Shown: positions 23,974 through 32,515, counted from the stretch's first letter. The stretch: 64,000 nt of DNA from Pseudorhodobacter sp. PARRP1 (GCA_002256245.1 NKIU01000007.1:1-64000); one strand, 5' to 3'. Numbers and translations: made by a program. Notes: a model not told the origin generated them from the sequence alone.

Positions 23974-24936
23974 ATGAGCTTTCGCGCCCGCCACCTGCTT
24001 GGGATCGAGCAACTTTCGCCACAGGAAATCACCACCATTCTGGATCTGGCGGATCGCTATGTCGATCTGAACCGCCGCACGGTGAAATCTTCGGATGCCT
24101 TGGCGGGGCTGACGCAGATCAACATGTTCTTTGAGAATTCGACGCGGACGCAGGCCAGTTTCGAGTTGGCGGGCAAGCGACTGGGTGCGGATGTGATGAA
24201 CATGTCGGTCGCGGCCTCGTCTGTGAAAAAGGGCGAGACGCTGATTGACACCGCGATGACGCTGAACGCGATGCACCCGGATTTGCTGGTGGTGCGGCAT
24301 GGGGCGTCGGGGGCGGTGAATTTGCTGGCCAGCAAAGTGAATTGCGCGGTGCTGAATGCGGGCGACGGGCGGCATGAACACCCGACGCAGGCCTTGCTGG
24401 ATGCGCTGACCATCCGGCGGGCGAAAGGGCGGATACAGCGGCTGACGATTGCGATTTGCGGTGATATTGCGCATTCCCGCGTGGCGCGTAGCAATCTGAT
24501 TTTGCTGGGGAAGATGGAGAACCGGCTGCGGTTGATTGCTCCGCCCACCCTGATGCCCTCGGGGGTGGAGCATTTCGGGTGTGAGTTATACGACGACATG
24601 CGCAAGGGGCTTGAGGGCGCCGATGTGGTGATGATGCTGCGGCTTCAGAAAGAGCGGATGGACGGTGGGTTTATACCGTCGGAGCGGGAGTATTACCACC
24701 GCTATGGGCTGGATGCCGAGAAGCTGAGTTTCGCCAAGCCAGATGCGATTGTGATGCATCCCGGCCCGATGAACCGCGGCGTCGAGATTGACGGCGAGTT
24801 GGCCGATGACATCAACCGCAGCGTTATTCAGGATCAGGTGGAGATGGGCGTCGCGGTGCGGATGGCCTGCATGGACCTGCTGGCGCGCAATCTGCGGGCC
24901 GAGCGTGGCCGGGCGGCTGTGGGGACGATGGTATGA
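23974..24936 (+). CDS. pyrB: Aspartate carbamoyltransferase catalytic subunit
   Basis: The 320-residue enzyme condenses carbamoyl phosphate with aspartate in pyrimidine synthesis. Carbamoyl phosphate binding residues are in [12 protein letters not shown]; the neighbouring-subunit loop is [20 protein letters not shown] and the aspartate-binding [10 protein letters not shown] segment are intact. I chose ATG 23974 since CGGAG is correctly spaced from it, not from the ATG at 23968. It overlaps a 38-residue gene, then a degenerate dihydroorotase, as in class A ATCases that need a DHO-like partner. No pyrI regulatory subunit is present. Confidence 0.96.
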   Translation: MSFRARHLLGIEQLSPQEITTILDLADRYVDLNRRTVKSSDALAGLTQINMFFENSTRTQASFELAGKRLGADVMNMSVAASSVKKGETLIDTAMTLNAMHPDLLVVRHGASGAVNLLASKVNCAVLNAGDGRHEHPTQALLDALTIRRAKGRIQRLTIAICGDIAHSRVARSNLILLGKMENRLRLIAPPTLMPSGVEHFGCELYDDMRKGLEGADVVMMLRLQKERMDGGFIPSEREYYHRYGLDAEKLSFAKPDAIVMHPGPMNRGVEIDGELADDINRSVIQDQVEMGVAVRMACMDLLARNLRAERGRAAVGTMV

Positions 24937-25049
24937 GCGACGATCCCAAGAAGAAATGGTCCGACGCCCGGATGAGCGGCATGGTGGCGACCGGGGTGCT
25001 GGTTTTTCTGGCGGTGTTCACGGTGGCGTTTGTCTGGATGGCGGGGTGA
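24933..25049 (+). CDS. Small single-span membrane protein, 38 residues, between pyrB and pyrC
   Basis: The ATG overlaps the pyrB stop in an ATGA arrangement, indicating translational coupling. The product is [17 protein letters not shown] followed by one membrane helix ([21 protein letters not shown]), so a basic cytoplasmic tail and one anchor. I do not know a named family. Its place within the pyrimidine operon suggests a real gene, possibly a membrane anchor or merely a co-transcribed small protein. Confidence 0.6.
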   Translation: MSDDPKKKWSDARMSGMVATGVLVFLAVFTVAFVWMAG

Positions 25050-25134
25050 GGGCGGTGATGTCGGCTACGAATTCTTCGTCTTCAAATATTGATCGAGTGC
25101 GGCGGGATAAACCCTGTCCCCGGGGAGAATCGAA

Positions 25135-26400
25135 ATGACCCTCCACTTCACCAATGCCCGCCTGATCAACCCGGAATCTGGCACCGATGAGATCGGCTCG
25201 CTCACCATCGACAACGGTGTGATCGTGGCCCTCGATGGCGATGCTCCGGTGGGGGCGTCCGAGGTCGATTGCGGCGGGCATTGTCTGGCTCCGGGCATCG
25301 TCGATATCGGCGTCAAGATTGGCGAACCCGGTGAGCGGCATAAGGAATCGTTCCGCTCGGCGGGGTTGGCGGCGTCAGCCGGGGGGATCACCACGATGGT
25401 GGTGCGGCCGGATACCACGCCTTCGATCGACACGCCGGAGGTGTTGGAGTTTGTGACCCGGCGTGCGGCTGAGGCGCGGGTGCGGATTTTGCATATGGCG
25501 GCGCTGACCAAGGCGCGCGCGGGGCATGAGATGACCGAGATCGGCTTTCTGCTCGATGCGGGGGCGGTGGCGTTTACCGATGTGTTCAAGGTTTCCAGCG
25601 ATACCAAGGCGTTAAGCCGGGCGTTCACCTATGCGCGGTCGTTGGGGGCGTTGGTGATCGGGCATCCGCAAGAGCCGGGGCTCTCAGTTGGGGCGGCGGC
25701 GACCAGCGGCAAGTTCGCCAGTTTGCGCGGCTTGCCGGGGGTTTCGGCGATGGCGGAGCGGATCGGGCTTGACCGTGATCTGGGCCTCGTCGAGATGACC
25801 GGGGCGCGCTATCACGCGGATCAGATCACCACGGCGCGCAGTCTGCCTGCGTTGGAGCGCGCCAAGGCGAATGGGTTTGATGTGACGGCGGGGGTGTCGA
25901 TCCACCATCTGACGCTGAATGAGATTGATGTCGGCGATTACCGGACGTTCTTCAAATTCACCCCGCCGCTGCGGTCGGAAGAAGACCGGATTGCGATGGT
26001 GCAGGCGGTGGCCGAGGGGCTGATCGACGTGATCGGGTCGTTCCACACGCCTGCGGATGAGGAATCAAAGCGCTTGCCGTTTGAGGAAGCGGCCTCGGGT
26101 GCGGTGGGGTTGGAGACGTTGCTGCCCGCGGCGTTGCGGCTGTATCACGCCGGGCAGTTGGATTTGCCGACGCTGTTCCGCGCGCTGGCGCTGAACCCCG
26201 CCAATCGGCTGGGGCTGCCGCAGGGGCGGCTTGCGGTGGGGGCACCTGCGGACCTCGTGCTGTTTGACCCCTACGCGCCCTACCTGCTGGACCGGTTCAA
26301 ATTGCACTCCAAATCGAAGAACACGCCGTTTGACGGTTGCCGGATGGAGGGTAAGGTGCTGGCAACTTATGTCGCGGGCCAAGCAGTTTATCAGGGGTAA
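25135..26400 (+). CDS. pyrC: Dihydroorotase-like protein, probably catalytically inactive (pseudo-DHOase)
   Basis: The 421-residue protein has the amidohydrolase fold of class I dihydroorotases with the normal gene position next to pyrB. However the metal-binding D-x-H-x-H is D-I-G-V-K at residues 57-61, the following substrate Arg of the usual REPG is Gly63, and the usual TDHAPH near the C-terminus reads SFHTPA. These losses predict no zinc centre. By analogy to the inactive dihydroorotase of Pseudomonas it likely holds ATCase catalytic trimers together. An active dihydroorotase should be encoded elsewhere. AGAATCG precedes the ATG; the gene abuts plsY. Confidence 0.85.
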   Translation: MTLHFTNARLINPESGTDEIGSLTIDNGVIVALDGDAPVGASEVDCGGHCLAPGIVDIGVKIGEPGERHKESFRSAGLAASAGGITTMVVRPDTTPSIDTPEVLEFVTRRAAEARVRILHMAALTKARAGHEMTEIGFLLDAGAVAFTDVFKVSSDTKALSRAFTYARSLGALVIGHPQEPGLSVGAAATSGKFASLRGLPGVSAMAERIGLDRDLGLVEMTGARYHADQITTARSLPALERAKANGFDVTAGVSIHHLTLNEIDVGDYRTFFKFTPPLRSEEDRIAMVQAVAEGLIDVIGSFHTPADEESKRLPFEEAASGAVGLETLLPAALRLYHAGQLDLPTLFRALALNPANRLGLPQGRLAVGAPADLVLFDPYAPYLLDRFKLHSKSKNTPFDGCRMEGKVLATYVAGQAVYQG

Positions 26401-27012
26401 ATGATGCCAGAGATTACATCTTCGCCGATGCTGCTGGGGCTGGTGGCCGTGCTGGCCTATCTGCTGGGGTCGGTGCCGTTTGGGGTGGTGATCACGCGGG
26501 CGCTGGGGCTTGGGGATTTGCGCTCGATTGGGTCGGGCAATATCGGGGCGACGAATGTGCTGCGGACGGGCAACAAGGGGGCGGCACTGGCGACGCTGCT
26601 GCTGGACGCGGCCAAGGGCGGCATCGCGGTGCTGATCGCGCGCGCGGCGGTGGGCGAGGATGCGGCGCAACTGGCGGCGGCGGCGGCGTTTCTGGGGCAT
26701 CTGTTCCCGGTCTGGCTGGGCTTCAAGGGCGGCAAAGGGGTGGCGACCTTCCTTGGCACGCTGCTGGCCTTGGCTTGGCCGGTGGGGCTGGCGGCTTGCG
26801 CGACATGGGCGGTGGCGGCGGCGATCTGGCGGATCTCCTCTCTGGCGGCGCTGCTGGCGGCGGCGTTCAGCGGGCTGTGGTGCTTTGTGTTCGACGCGGG
26901 GCATATGATGCTGTTGGTGTTTGTGCTGACGGTGCTGATCTACATCAAGCACTGGCCAAACCTGCAGCGGTTGAAGGCCGGGACCGAGCCTAAGATCGGA
27001 GCGAAGAAGTGA
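26401..27012 (+). CDS. plsY: Glycerol-3-phosphate acyltransferase PlsY
   Basis: The 203-residue polytopic protein transfers acyl groups from acyl-phosphate to glycerol-3-phosphate, the first step of phospholipid synthesis. It has the three family motifs: GSVPFGVVITR, then SIGSGNIGATNVLRTGNK, and GHLFPVWLGFKGGKGVAT. The ATG follows the dihydroorotase stop with no gap; a second ATG at 26404 is possible. Co-transcription with pyr genes is common in Rhodobacteraceae. Confidence 0.94.
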   Translation: MMPEITSSPMLLGLVAVLAYLLGSVPFGVVITRALGLGDLRSIGSGNIGATNVLRTGNKGAALATLLLDAAKGGIAVLIARAAVGEDAAQLAAAAAFLGHLFPVWLGFKGGKGVATFLGTLLALAWPVGLAACATWAVAAAIWRISSLAALLAAAFSGLWCFVFDAGHMMLLVFVLTVLIYIKHWPNLQRLKAGTEPKIGAKK

Positions 27013-27473
27013 TCCGGCTGGCGCTGGTTTTGTGTGTGTTGGCGGGGCCAGCCTTGGCGGAAGTTAGACTAAGGGATCCTGTCACGATTATTTTGGACGA
27101 GGCGAAAGCTGATTGTGCCAATCTTGACGGTGGCGTGTTCGAGGCACCTGAAGGGACCGTCGCTAGAGTGGATTTAACTGGCGACGGCATCGTGGAATTT
27201 ATCGTTGATGCGGCGAAATTCGTCTGTTCGACCTCGGCCAGTTATTGGGGCGGCACGGGGGGCTCGCAACTGTCGCTGGTCGTGGAAGGGAAGCGGCTGG
27301 ATTACTTTGCGCAAGAGTGGAAAGTGATCGCGTGGAACAAGGCCCCGGTGCTGCTGCTGTGGCTGAACGGCGGCGAATGTGGTGGCGCGGGGGCCGATCC
27401 CTGCATCGAGGCGCTGGTGTGGAGCGATTATAACCACGCCTTCATGTCGGTGCGCCCGGCTGCGAGTGAATAG
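27009..27473 (+). CDS. Secreted hypothetical protein, 154 residues
   Basis: GTG at 27009 overlaps the plsY stop. Residues 1-17 form a signal peptide (MIRLALVLCVLAGPALA). The mature part has an Asp-rich segment VDLTGDGIVEFIVDAAKF resembling a calcium-binding or FG-GAP-like turn and paired cysteines (CSTSASYWGG, ECGGAGADPC). No family recognised with certainty. Base composition in the first 150 bp is less GC-rich than neighbours. The next gene continues in the same frame after one stop codon. Confidence 0.7.
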   Translation: MIRLALVLCVLAGPALAEVRLRDPVTIILDEAKADCANLDGGVFEAPEGTVARVDLTGDGIVEFIVDAAKFVCSTSASYWGGTGGSQLSLVVEGKRLDYFAQEWKVIAWNKAPVLLLWLNGGECGGAGADPCIEALVWSDYNHAFMSVRPAASE

Positions 27474-27476
27474 CGG

Positions 27477-27734
27477 TTGGACCGTTTTCGGGCAGCGCTT
27501 GATCTGATCCCCGAGGGCTATAGCGAGGGATTGTATCAGGGCCAGCGCTGGCGCATCGAGAAAACCACATACAGCCAAGGCCGCAGCGTGAAGCTCTACG
27601 CCGATTGTCTCGCAGGATCGGATTTCGTCAGCTTGAACCTCTATCATCTGGCATCGGGCGATGTGCTGAAGCCGTGTGAAATGGCCGAGGACAAAGTGCG
27701 GGCGTTTGTGCTGGACGTGGTGTTGGCGGGCTAG
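27477..27734 (+). CDS. Hypothetical protein, 85 residues (MDRF..ALDLIPEG family)
   Basis: The gene starts at TTG 27477, 3 nt after the TAG of the previous gene and in the same reading frame. The product begins MDRFRAALDLIPEGYSEG, contains YQGQRWRIEKTTYSQGRSVK and ends in a short helix. I recall similar free-standing short proteins in Rhodobacteraceae, so a separate gene is preferred, but a nonsense mutation or readthrough of a longer fused gene remains possible. Confidence 0.6.
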   Translation: MDRFRAALDLIPEGYSEGLYQGQRWRIEKTTYSQGRSVKLYADCLAGSDFVSLNLYHLASGDVLKPCEMAEDKVRAFVLDVVLAG

Positions 27735-27751
27735 GTGTCTTGCCATTCATC

Positions 27752-27823
27752 TTGGCCTAAATACTCCCGCCGGAGGCACCCGGCATTTGCCTCAGAAGCC
27801 TCCGGCGGGAGTATTTAGGCCAA
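27752..27823. repeat. Inverted repeat with 26-bp arms (variant CCTCCGGCGGGAGTATTTAGG)
   Basis: Arms 27752-27777 and 27798-27823 are perfect complements around a 20-nt loop. It lies between converging genes and ends 9 nt before the gshA stop, so it probably terminates both transcripts. Confidence 0.8.
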
Positions 27824-27831
27824 TGTGAAAG

Positions 27832-29175
27832 TTACAGGCTGGAGGCCTCGTAGATCGGTGCAAGCGATTTGCCCCAAGCGCCGTTGTAAAGGTCAAGCCA
27901 GCGGTCGGCTTGGGTTTTCTCGGTGGCAAGGTTCTGCACAAGGGGCGCGAGGTAGCGTTGTTCGTCCAGACCACGGGCGGCGAGGCCTGCGTGTGACAAG
28001 CCGACGGCGGCGCGGGCGAGGTCAAGCAGTTTGACGCCATTCGCCTCGGCTTGCAGGGCGCTGACCGAGGCGTTCACGCGCAGGGTCTCGCGGGTTTCCG
28101 CATCAAAGCCTTTCACCAGATCCCAAGCGGCATCCAGCGCCGCGTCGTCATACATCAGGCCGACCCAGAAGGCGGGCAGGGCGTCGATATGGGCTTGGTC
28201 GCCGCAATCTGCGCCGCGCATTTCAATGTATTTCTTCACGCGGGCTTCGGGGAACACGGTGGTCATGTGGTCGGCCCAGTCCGAAAGCGTGGGCTTTTCG
28301 CCCGGCATCGCGGGCAATTCGCCTTTCAGGAAGGCGCGGAAGGATTGGCCCAGAGCGTTGATGTATTTGCCGTCGCGATAGACGAAATACATCGGCGCAT
28401 CGAGGACCCAATCGACGTATTGCTGAAAGCCGAAACCTTGGTCGAAGGCGAAGGGCAACATGCCGGTGCGGGCGTTGTCCAAGCCGCGCCAGATGCGCGA
28501 GCGCCAGGATTTGTGCTGGTTGGGTTTGCCGTCAAAGAACGGGCTGGAGGCGAACAGTGCGGTGGCGACGGGTTGCAGGGCCAAAGCGACGCGGAGTTTC
28601 TTGACCATGTCGGCCTCGGACGCGTAGTCGAGGTTCACTTGCACGGTGCAGGTGCGATACATCATCTGGGTGCCATGGGTGCCGACACGGCCCATGTAAT
28701 CCGTCATCAGGCGGTAGCGGCCTTTCGGCATGACCGGCATGGTTTCCGAAGACCATTCGGGTGCTGCCCCGATCCCCATGAATTTGATGCCCAGCGGGTC
28801 GGCGATGCTGCGGACTTCGTCGAGGTGGTTTTGCAGCTCCTCGGCGCCTTGGTGCAGGTTTTCCAATGGTGCGCCCGAGAGTTCGAATTGGCCGCCGGGC
28901 TCCAAGCTGATGTTGGCGCCGCGGCGGGTCATGCCGATGATGTTGTCGGCCTCGGTAACGGGCGTCCAGCCGAAGGATTGCAGGCCCGCAAACAGGGCCG
29001 AGATCGAACGGTCGCCTGCGTAGGGCAGGGGGGCGCGGGTGTCGGTCAGCCAGCCGAATTTTTCATGCTCGGTCCCGATGCGCCATTCGGATTTGGGTTT
29101 GTTGCCGGATTCCAGCAATTCGGCGAGTTGGGCGAAGTTTTCGATGGGGCCGCCGCCGGACTGAGGAATCGACAT
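27832..29175 (-). CDS. gshA: Glutamate-cysteine ligase (plant/proteobacterial class)
   Basis: The 447-residue enzyme makes gamma-glutamylcysteine, the first step of glutathione synthesis. Class-specific segments include RIGTEHEKFGWL near the N-terminus, GANISLEPGGQFELSGAPL, the MTDYMGRVGTHGTQMMYRTCTVQVNLDY stretch (quoted in parts: GRVGTHGTQMM and TVQVNLDY), and EIRGADCG-like MRGADCGDQAHID. Start at 29175 is used because translation of the conserved N-terminus begins with MSIPQSGGGPI; an in-frame extension to 29295 would read through a palindrome. Upstream lies copy C of the palindrome/CtrA-box element, which may regulate it. Confidence 0.93.
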   Translation of the reverse strand: MSIPQSGGGPIENFAQLAELLESGNKPKSEWRIGTEHEKFGWLTDTRAPLPYAGDRSISALFAGLQSFGWTPVTEADNIIGMTRRGANISLEPGGQFELSGAPLENLHQGAEELQNHLDEVRSIADPLGIKFMGIGAAPEWSSETMPVMPKGRYRLMTDYMGRVGTHGTQMMYRTCTVQVNLDYASEADMVKKLRVALALQPVATALFASSPFFDGKPNQHKSWRSRIWRGLDNARTGMLPFAFDQGFGFQQYVDWVLDAPMYFVYRDGKYINALGQSFRAFLKGELPAMPGEKPTLSDWADHMTTVFPEARVKKYIEMRGADCGDQAHIDALPAFWVGLMYDDAALDAAWDLVKGFDAETRETLRVNASVSALQAEANGVKLLDLARAAVGLSHAGLAARGLDEQRYLAPLVQNLATEKTQADRWLDLYNGAWGKSLAPIYEASSL

Positions 29176-29255
29176 GGGGCACGCTCTTTCGGTTGGAAAT
29201 TTCAGGATGCAACAGGTGGAGCGGCGGCGCAGACAAGTCAAGAGAGGGCGTGCAT

Positions 29256-29272
29256 GGTCCCGCGTTGGGACC
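29256..29272. promoter_or_regulatory. Palindrome GGTCCC-GCGTT-GGGACC, copy C of the composite element
   Basis: Arms are identical to copies A and B, the loop differs. It lies 81 nt upstream of the gshA start on the reverse strand, and a CtrA-like box follows 40 nt further on. Confidence 0.55.
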
Positions 29273-29312
29273 AAAATGATCTGCTTTAAGATCAATGGCT
29301 TGAAAAAATGCG

Positions 29313-29327
29313 TTCAGGAATTGTTAA
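29313..29327. promoter_or_regulatory. CtrA-like box TTCA-N7-TTAA (copy C)
   Basis: TTCAGGAATTGTTAA has one mismatch to TTAA-N7-TTAA. It overlaps the stop codon of the upstream membrane-protein gene. Its spacing to the palindrome equals that of copy A. Confidence 0.4.
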
Positions 29328-29896
29328 GCATTTTCCGGCAAATCGGGCCGATTTTGCCCCGGCAGGGCGGCGGCTGTCTTGCGGTGCCAGATGGTTTGCG
29401 TGGTGGCGGCAAGGCTAAGCACGGTGCTGCCGGTGCTGGGGCTTGGGTCTAGCGCGCTGACAAGGGCAAGCGTGTTCATACCCGGCAGGCTGGCGAAAGC
29501 GTCGAACAATTTGTCGGCCCCGCTGGCATCGACCGGGATCAGCAAGGCCTGCCCATCGGCCTGTTTCAAGCGCCACACCCGGCGACCGCGCAAGCTGAGC
29601 AGGCGCAGTTCGACCAGTTCGGGGATCGAGACATAGCCGCCGCTTTGCGGGCCAAGATAGCCGATCTGGCCTTCATCGACCTCGACCACGCCCGGCGAGT
29701 CGATGGTTTGCACAAAGCGCAGGCGGCGCAGCGCAAGGATGCCCCACGCCACGCCAAAGGCCGCAATCGCGGTGCCGACGGGGGTGAGGAGGTAGCCGCC
29801 AAGCACGATCAGCCAGAGGCCAAACGCCAGCACGGCGAGGGCCCAAAGCACCTCGGAAAAGCGGCGGAGCAGGGCGATAAACTCGGGGCGGATCAT
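29324..29896 (-). CDS. Membrane protein, 190 residues, unknown function
   Basis: Two membrane helices (about residues 14-34 and 37-55) are followed by a cytoplasmic domain with IDSPGVVEVDEGQIGYLGPQ and a beta-rich stretch (ISIPELVELRLLSL-like), resembling PH-like membrane-associated domains but not conclusively. The start codon at 29896 overlaps the GNAT gene stop in ATGA fashion. It is the last gene of the rsmE-GNAT operon. Confidence 0.7.
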   Translation of the reverse strand: MIRPEFIALLRRFSEVLWALAVLAFGLWLIVLGGYLLTPVGTAIAAFGVAWGILALRRLRFVQTIDSPGVVEVDEGQIGYLGPQSGGYVSIPELVELRLLSLRGRRVWRLKQADGQALLIPVDASGADKLFDAFASLPGMNTLALVSALDPSPSTGSTVLSLAATTQTIWHRKTAAALPGQNRPDLPENA

Positions 29897-30729
29897 GCGG
29901 CGACCTGCTGGCTTTGGGTGAACAGGATCAGCGCAAAACTGTGGCTGGGGCGAAATCCGATGGCAAGATAGGCGCGGGCGGCGGCTTGGCTGGCGGCGAA
30001 CAGCACCGCGCGCTTGCAGCCCTGTTGCCGCGCCTCGGCCAAGATCATCGCAACGGCGCGGCGGGCGTGGCCGTGGTTGCGCAGCGCGGGCGGGGTATAG
30101 ACGCCGCCGATCTGCACGGCCTGCGCGGTTTGGGCGTTGAAGCCTGCGATGGCCACCGGCTGATCGGCCTGCCACAGGATGCGGTGACGCCCCTCGGCCT
30201 GCCAGCGGTGCACCTGATCGTGCGCGATCAGCGGGGCGTCTTGCGGCGCAAAGCCCATGGTTTCAACCAAGGCGGCGGCGCGCCACTGGATCACCAGCGC
30301 CAAGTCAGCCGAAAGCGGGGTCAGGCGAAAGCCATCAGCGGGGGGCAAGATAAGATCGGCCAGATCAAGGGAAAAGCCGGGCTCGACGGCTTGCATCCGC
30401 AGGGGTGCTTCATCAAGGCCCAGCGCGTGTTGCAGCGCCTTGCATTGGGCGGGCGGGCCGATCAGGCCTGCGATGGCGCGCTCTGCCAGCCACGGGCGGA
30501 CCAGCGACCAATCGGCATCAGGCGCTTGCGGCATCAGGCGGTGATCGGCGGTCAGGCCAAGATAGCCGGTGATATGGGGGCCGGTTTGGAACAGCCAGTT
30601 TTCGGTTTTCGGCCCATGGCCCAGCAGGTTGTGCATCGGAAACATCGAACCCGCTTCGTGCTGTGCCAGAAAGCCAAGCAGGGCGGGGGTGTCTTTTGGC
30701 GTGGCGGGGCGCAGGATTGCGGCGGTCAT
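29893..30729 (-). CDS. GNAT-family N-acetyltransferase
   Basis: The 278-residue protein has a C-terminal GNAT fold with the acetyl-CoA pyrophosphate-binding stretch VYTPPALRNHGHARRAVAMIL (Q/R-x-x-G-x-A-like: RNHGHA) and the terminal beta-bulge segment AYLAIGFRPSHSFALILF. The N-terminal half is a second, degenerate acetyltransferase-like domain. Substrate unknown. ATG at 30729 overlaps the rsmE stop by 4 nt. Confidence 0.8.
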   Translation of the reverse strand: MTAAILRPATPKDTPALLGFLAQHEAGSMFPMHNLLGHGPKTENWLFQTGPHITGYLGLTADHRLMPQAPDADWSLVRPWLAERAIAGLIGPPAQCKALQHALGLDEAPLRMQAVEPGFSLDLADLILPPADGFRLTPLSADLALVIQWRAAALVETMGFAPQDAPLIAHDQVHRWQAEGRHRILWQADQPVAIAGFNAQTAQAVQIGGVYTPPALRNHGHARRAVAMILAEARQQGCKRAVLFAASQAAARAYLAIGFRPSHSFALILFTQSQQVAA

Positions 30730-31451
30730 GCCCAATCGCCCAAGGCGGCTTGCCAGAGGGTAAGGGCCGCGACGGCGGCGGTATCGGCGCGCAGGATGCG
30801 GGGGCCAAGGGCGGTGGGGCGGATTTGCGGCAGGGCGCGCAGGCGGTGCTGCTCGTCTGCCGAAAAGCCGCCTTCGGGGCCGATCAGGATCGCCCATTTG
30901 CCGCCGCGCGGGCCAGAGAGGGCGGGGGCCTGGCCGACCATCGCCTCATCACACCACAAAAGCTGGCGGTCGGGATCAAGGCTGGTGAGGAATTTATCAA
31001 GGCTGGTCAGATCGCTGACCTCGGGGACGGAGGTCGCACCGCATTGCTCGGCGGCTTCAAGCGCGTGGGCTTGCAGGCGGTCTTGGCGGATGCGTTCGGC
31101 ATTGGTGTGGCGGGTTTGCACCGGGATGATGCGGGCGGCCCCCAACTCGGTGGCCTTTTCGACGATGAAATCGGTGCGGGCCTTTTTGATCGGCGCGAAG
31201 GCAAGCCACAGATCGGGGGGCAGGCGCAGCGGGGCGGTTTGGACAGAACAGATCAGGATGCCGCCGCGCTTGCCAGCCTCGGCCACTTCGGCGCGCCATT
31301 CGCCGTCGCGGCCATTGAACAGGGCGACGGCAGCACCCCGCGCCAGCCGCATGACGTTGAACAGGTAATGCGCCTGATCGGCATTGACCGCGACGGCTTG
31401 CCCCGCGCCCAAGGGCTGATCTACATAGAGGCGGATTTTTGCATCTGTCAT
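30726..31451 (-). CDS. rsmE: 16S rRNA (uracil(1498)-N3)-methyltransferase
   Basis: The 241-residue SPOUT methyltransferase modifies U1498 of 16S rRNA. It has the N-terminal PUA-like domain (HYLFNVMRLARG), the KKARTDFIVEKATELG helix, and the SAM-knot motifs IGPEGGFSADE and LGPRILRADTAAVAAL. The start at 31451 is only 12 nt from the divergent ubiA start. It leads the rsmE-GNAT-membrane protein operon. Confidence 0.93.
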   Translation of the reverse strand: MTDAKIRLYVDQPLGAGQAVAVNADQAHYLFNVMRLARGAAVALFNGRDGEWRAEVAEAGKRGGILICSVQTAPLRLPPDLWLAFAPIKKARTDFIVEKATELGAARIIPVQTRHTNAERIRQDRLQAHALEAAEQCGATSVPEVSDLTSLDKFLTSLDPDRQLLWCDEAMVGQAPALSGPRGGKWAILIGPEGGFSADEQHRLRALPQIRPTALGPRILRADTAAVAALTLWQAALGDWA

Positions 31452-31463
31452 GCTGGGGAATTT

Positions 31464-32438
31464 ATGTCTGAGTTTGCGGAAAAACCAGAGGCGGAATTTT
31501 CGCAAGCCAGCGTGGCGGATGCGGCCAAGGACAACTGGGTGGATCGGTTCGCGCCGATGGCGACGCGGCCCTATCTGCGGCTAAGCCGCGCGGACCGCCC
31601 GATTGGCACGTGGCTGCTGCTGATCCCGTGTTGGTGGGGCATTGCGCTGGCGGGCCTGAGCGATGGCTTCACGCGCTGGGATCTGTGGCTGGCAGTCTCC
31701 AGCGGCTTGGGCGCGTTTCTGATGCGCGGGGCGGGCTGCACCTGGAACGACATTACCGACCGCGAGATTGACGCTAGCGTGGCGCGCACGCGCAGCAGGC
31801 CGCTGCCTTCGGGGGCGGTGACGGTGCGCGGCGCGCTGATCTGGATGGCGGTGCAGGCGGCGCTGGCGGCGGTTATTCTGTTTACCTACAATTGGTTGGC
31901 GATTGGCCTCGGAGTGGCCTCGCTGGGATTGGTGCTGATCTATCCGTTTGCCAAGCGGTTTACCTGGTGGCCGCAGGCGTTTCTGGGGTTGGCGTTCAAC
32001 TGGGGGGCGGTGCTGGTTTATGCCGCCCATGCCGGTGAGGTGCGGCTGCCTGCGGTGTTGCTGTATGGCGCGGGGATTGCCTGGACGCTGTTTTACGACA
32101 CGATCTATGCGCATCAGGACCGCGAGGATGATGCGCTGATCGGGGTGAAATCGACGGCGCGGCTGTTTGGCGACAACAGCCGGGCGTGGCTGCGCGGGTT
32201 CATGGTGGTGGCGGTGGTGCTGATGGCGGGGGCGGTCATCATGGTGGCGATTACGCCTGCGAAAGTGCTTGGGCTGATTCTGGCCTTGGCGGGGGTTTGG
32301 GGCTTTGGCTGGCATCTGGCCTGGCAGTTGCGCGGCCTGAACATCGACGATCCGGCGCAATGCCGCAGATTGTTTCTTTCCAACCGTGATGCGGGACTGA
32401 TTGCTGCGCTGTTTCTTGCCGCTGCAGTCTTCCTTTGA
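31464..32438 (+). CDS. ubiA: 4-hydroxybenzoate polyprenyltransferase
   Basis: The 324-residue membrane enzyme attaches the polyprenyl chain to 4-hydroxybenzoate in ubiquinone synthesis. The first Asp-rich motif is NDITDREID and the second is DTIYAHQDREDD, both facing the active site, with about eight membrane helices around them. The first 35 residues are a charged, extended tail. GGGGAA precedes the ATG within the 12-nt gap from rsmE, so its promoter must lie inside rsmE or the transcript has a very short leader. Confidence 0.93.
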   Translation: MSEFAEKPEAEFSQASVADAAKDNWVDRFAPMATRPYLRLSRADRPIGTWLLLIPCWWGIALAGLSDGFTRWDLWLAVSSGLGAFLMRGAGCTWNDITDREIDASVARTRSRPLPSGAVTVRGALIWMAVQAALAAVILFTYNWLAIGLGVASLGLVLIYPFAKRFTWWPQAFLGLAFNWGAVLVYAAHAGEVRLPAVLLYGAGIAWTLFYDTIYAHQDREDDALIGVKSTARLFGDNSRAWLRGFMVVAVVLMAGAVIMVAITPAKVLGLILALAGVWGFGWHLAWQLRGLNIDDPAQCRRLFLSNRDAGLIAALFLAAAVFL

Positions 32439-32515
32439 TTGATCCGGGGGGGCGGGGGCTTTATGCAGGCGCAAAGTGGCGGGCTGTCGGGCCTTTGCCG
32501 TGCTGACAGCTTAAG

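Noticed and set aside
28051-29289. 412-codon forward open frame opposite gshA
   Set aside because: No start context or recognisable domain; gshA motifs on the reverse strand are clear.
29176-29295. 40-residue N-terminal extension of gshA
   Set aside because: It translates a palindrome and lacks homology to the family; ATG 29175 starts the usual N-terminus.
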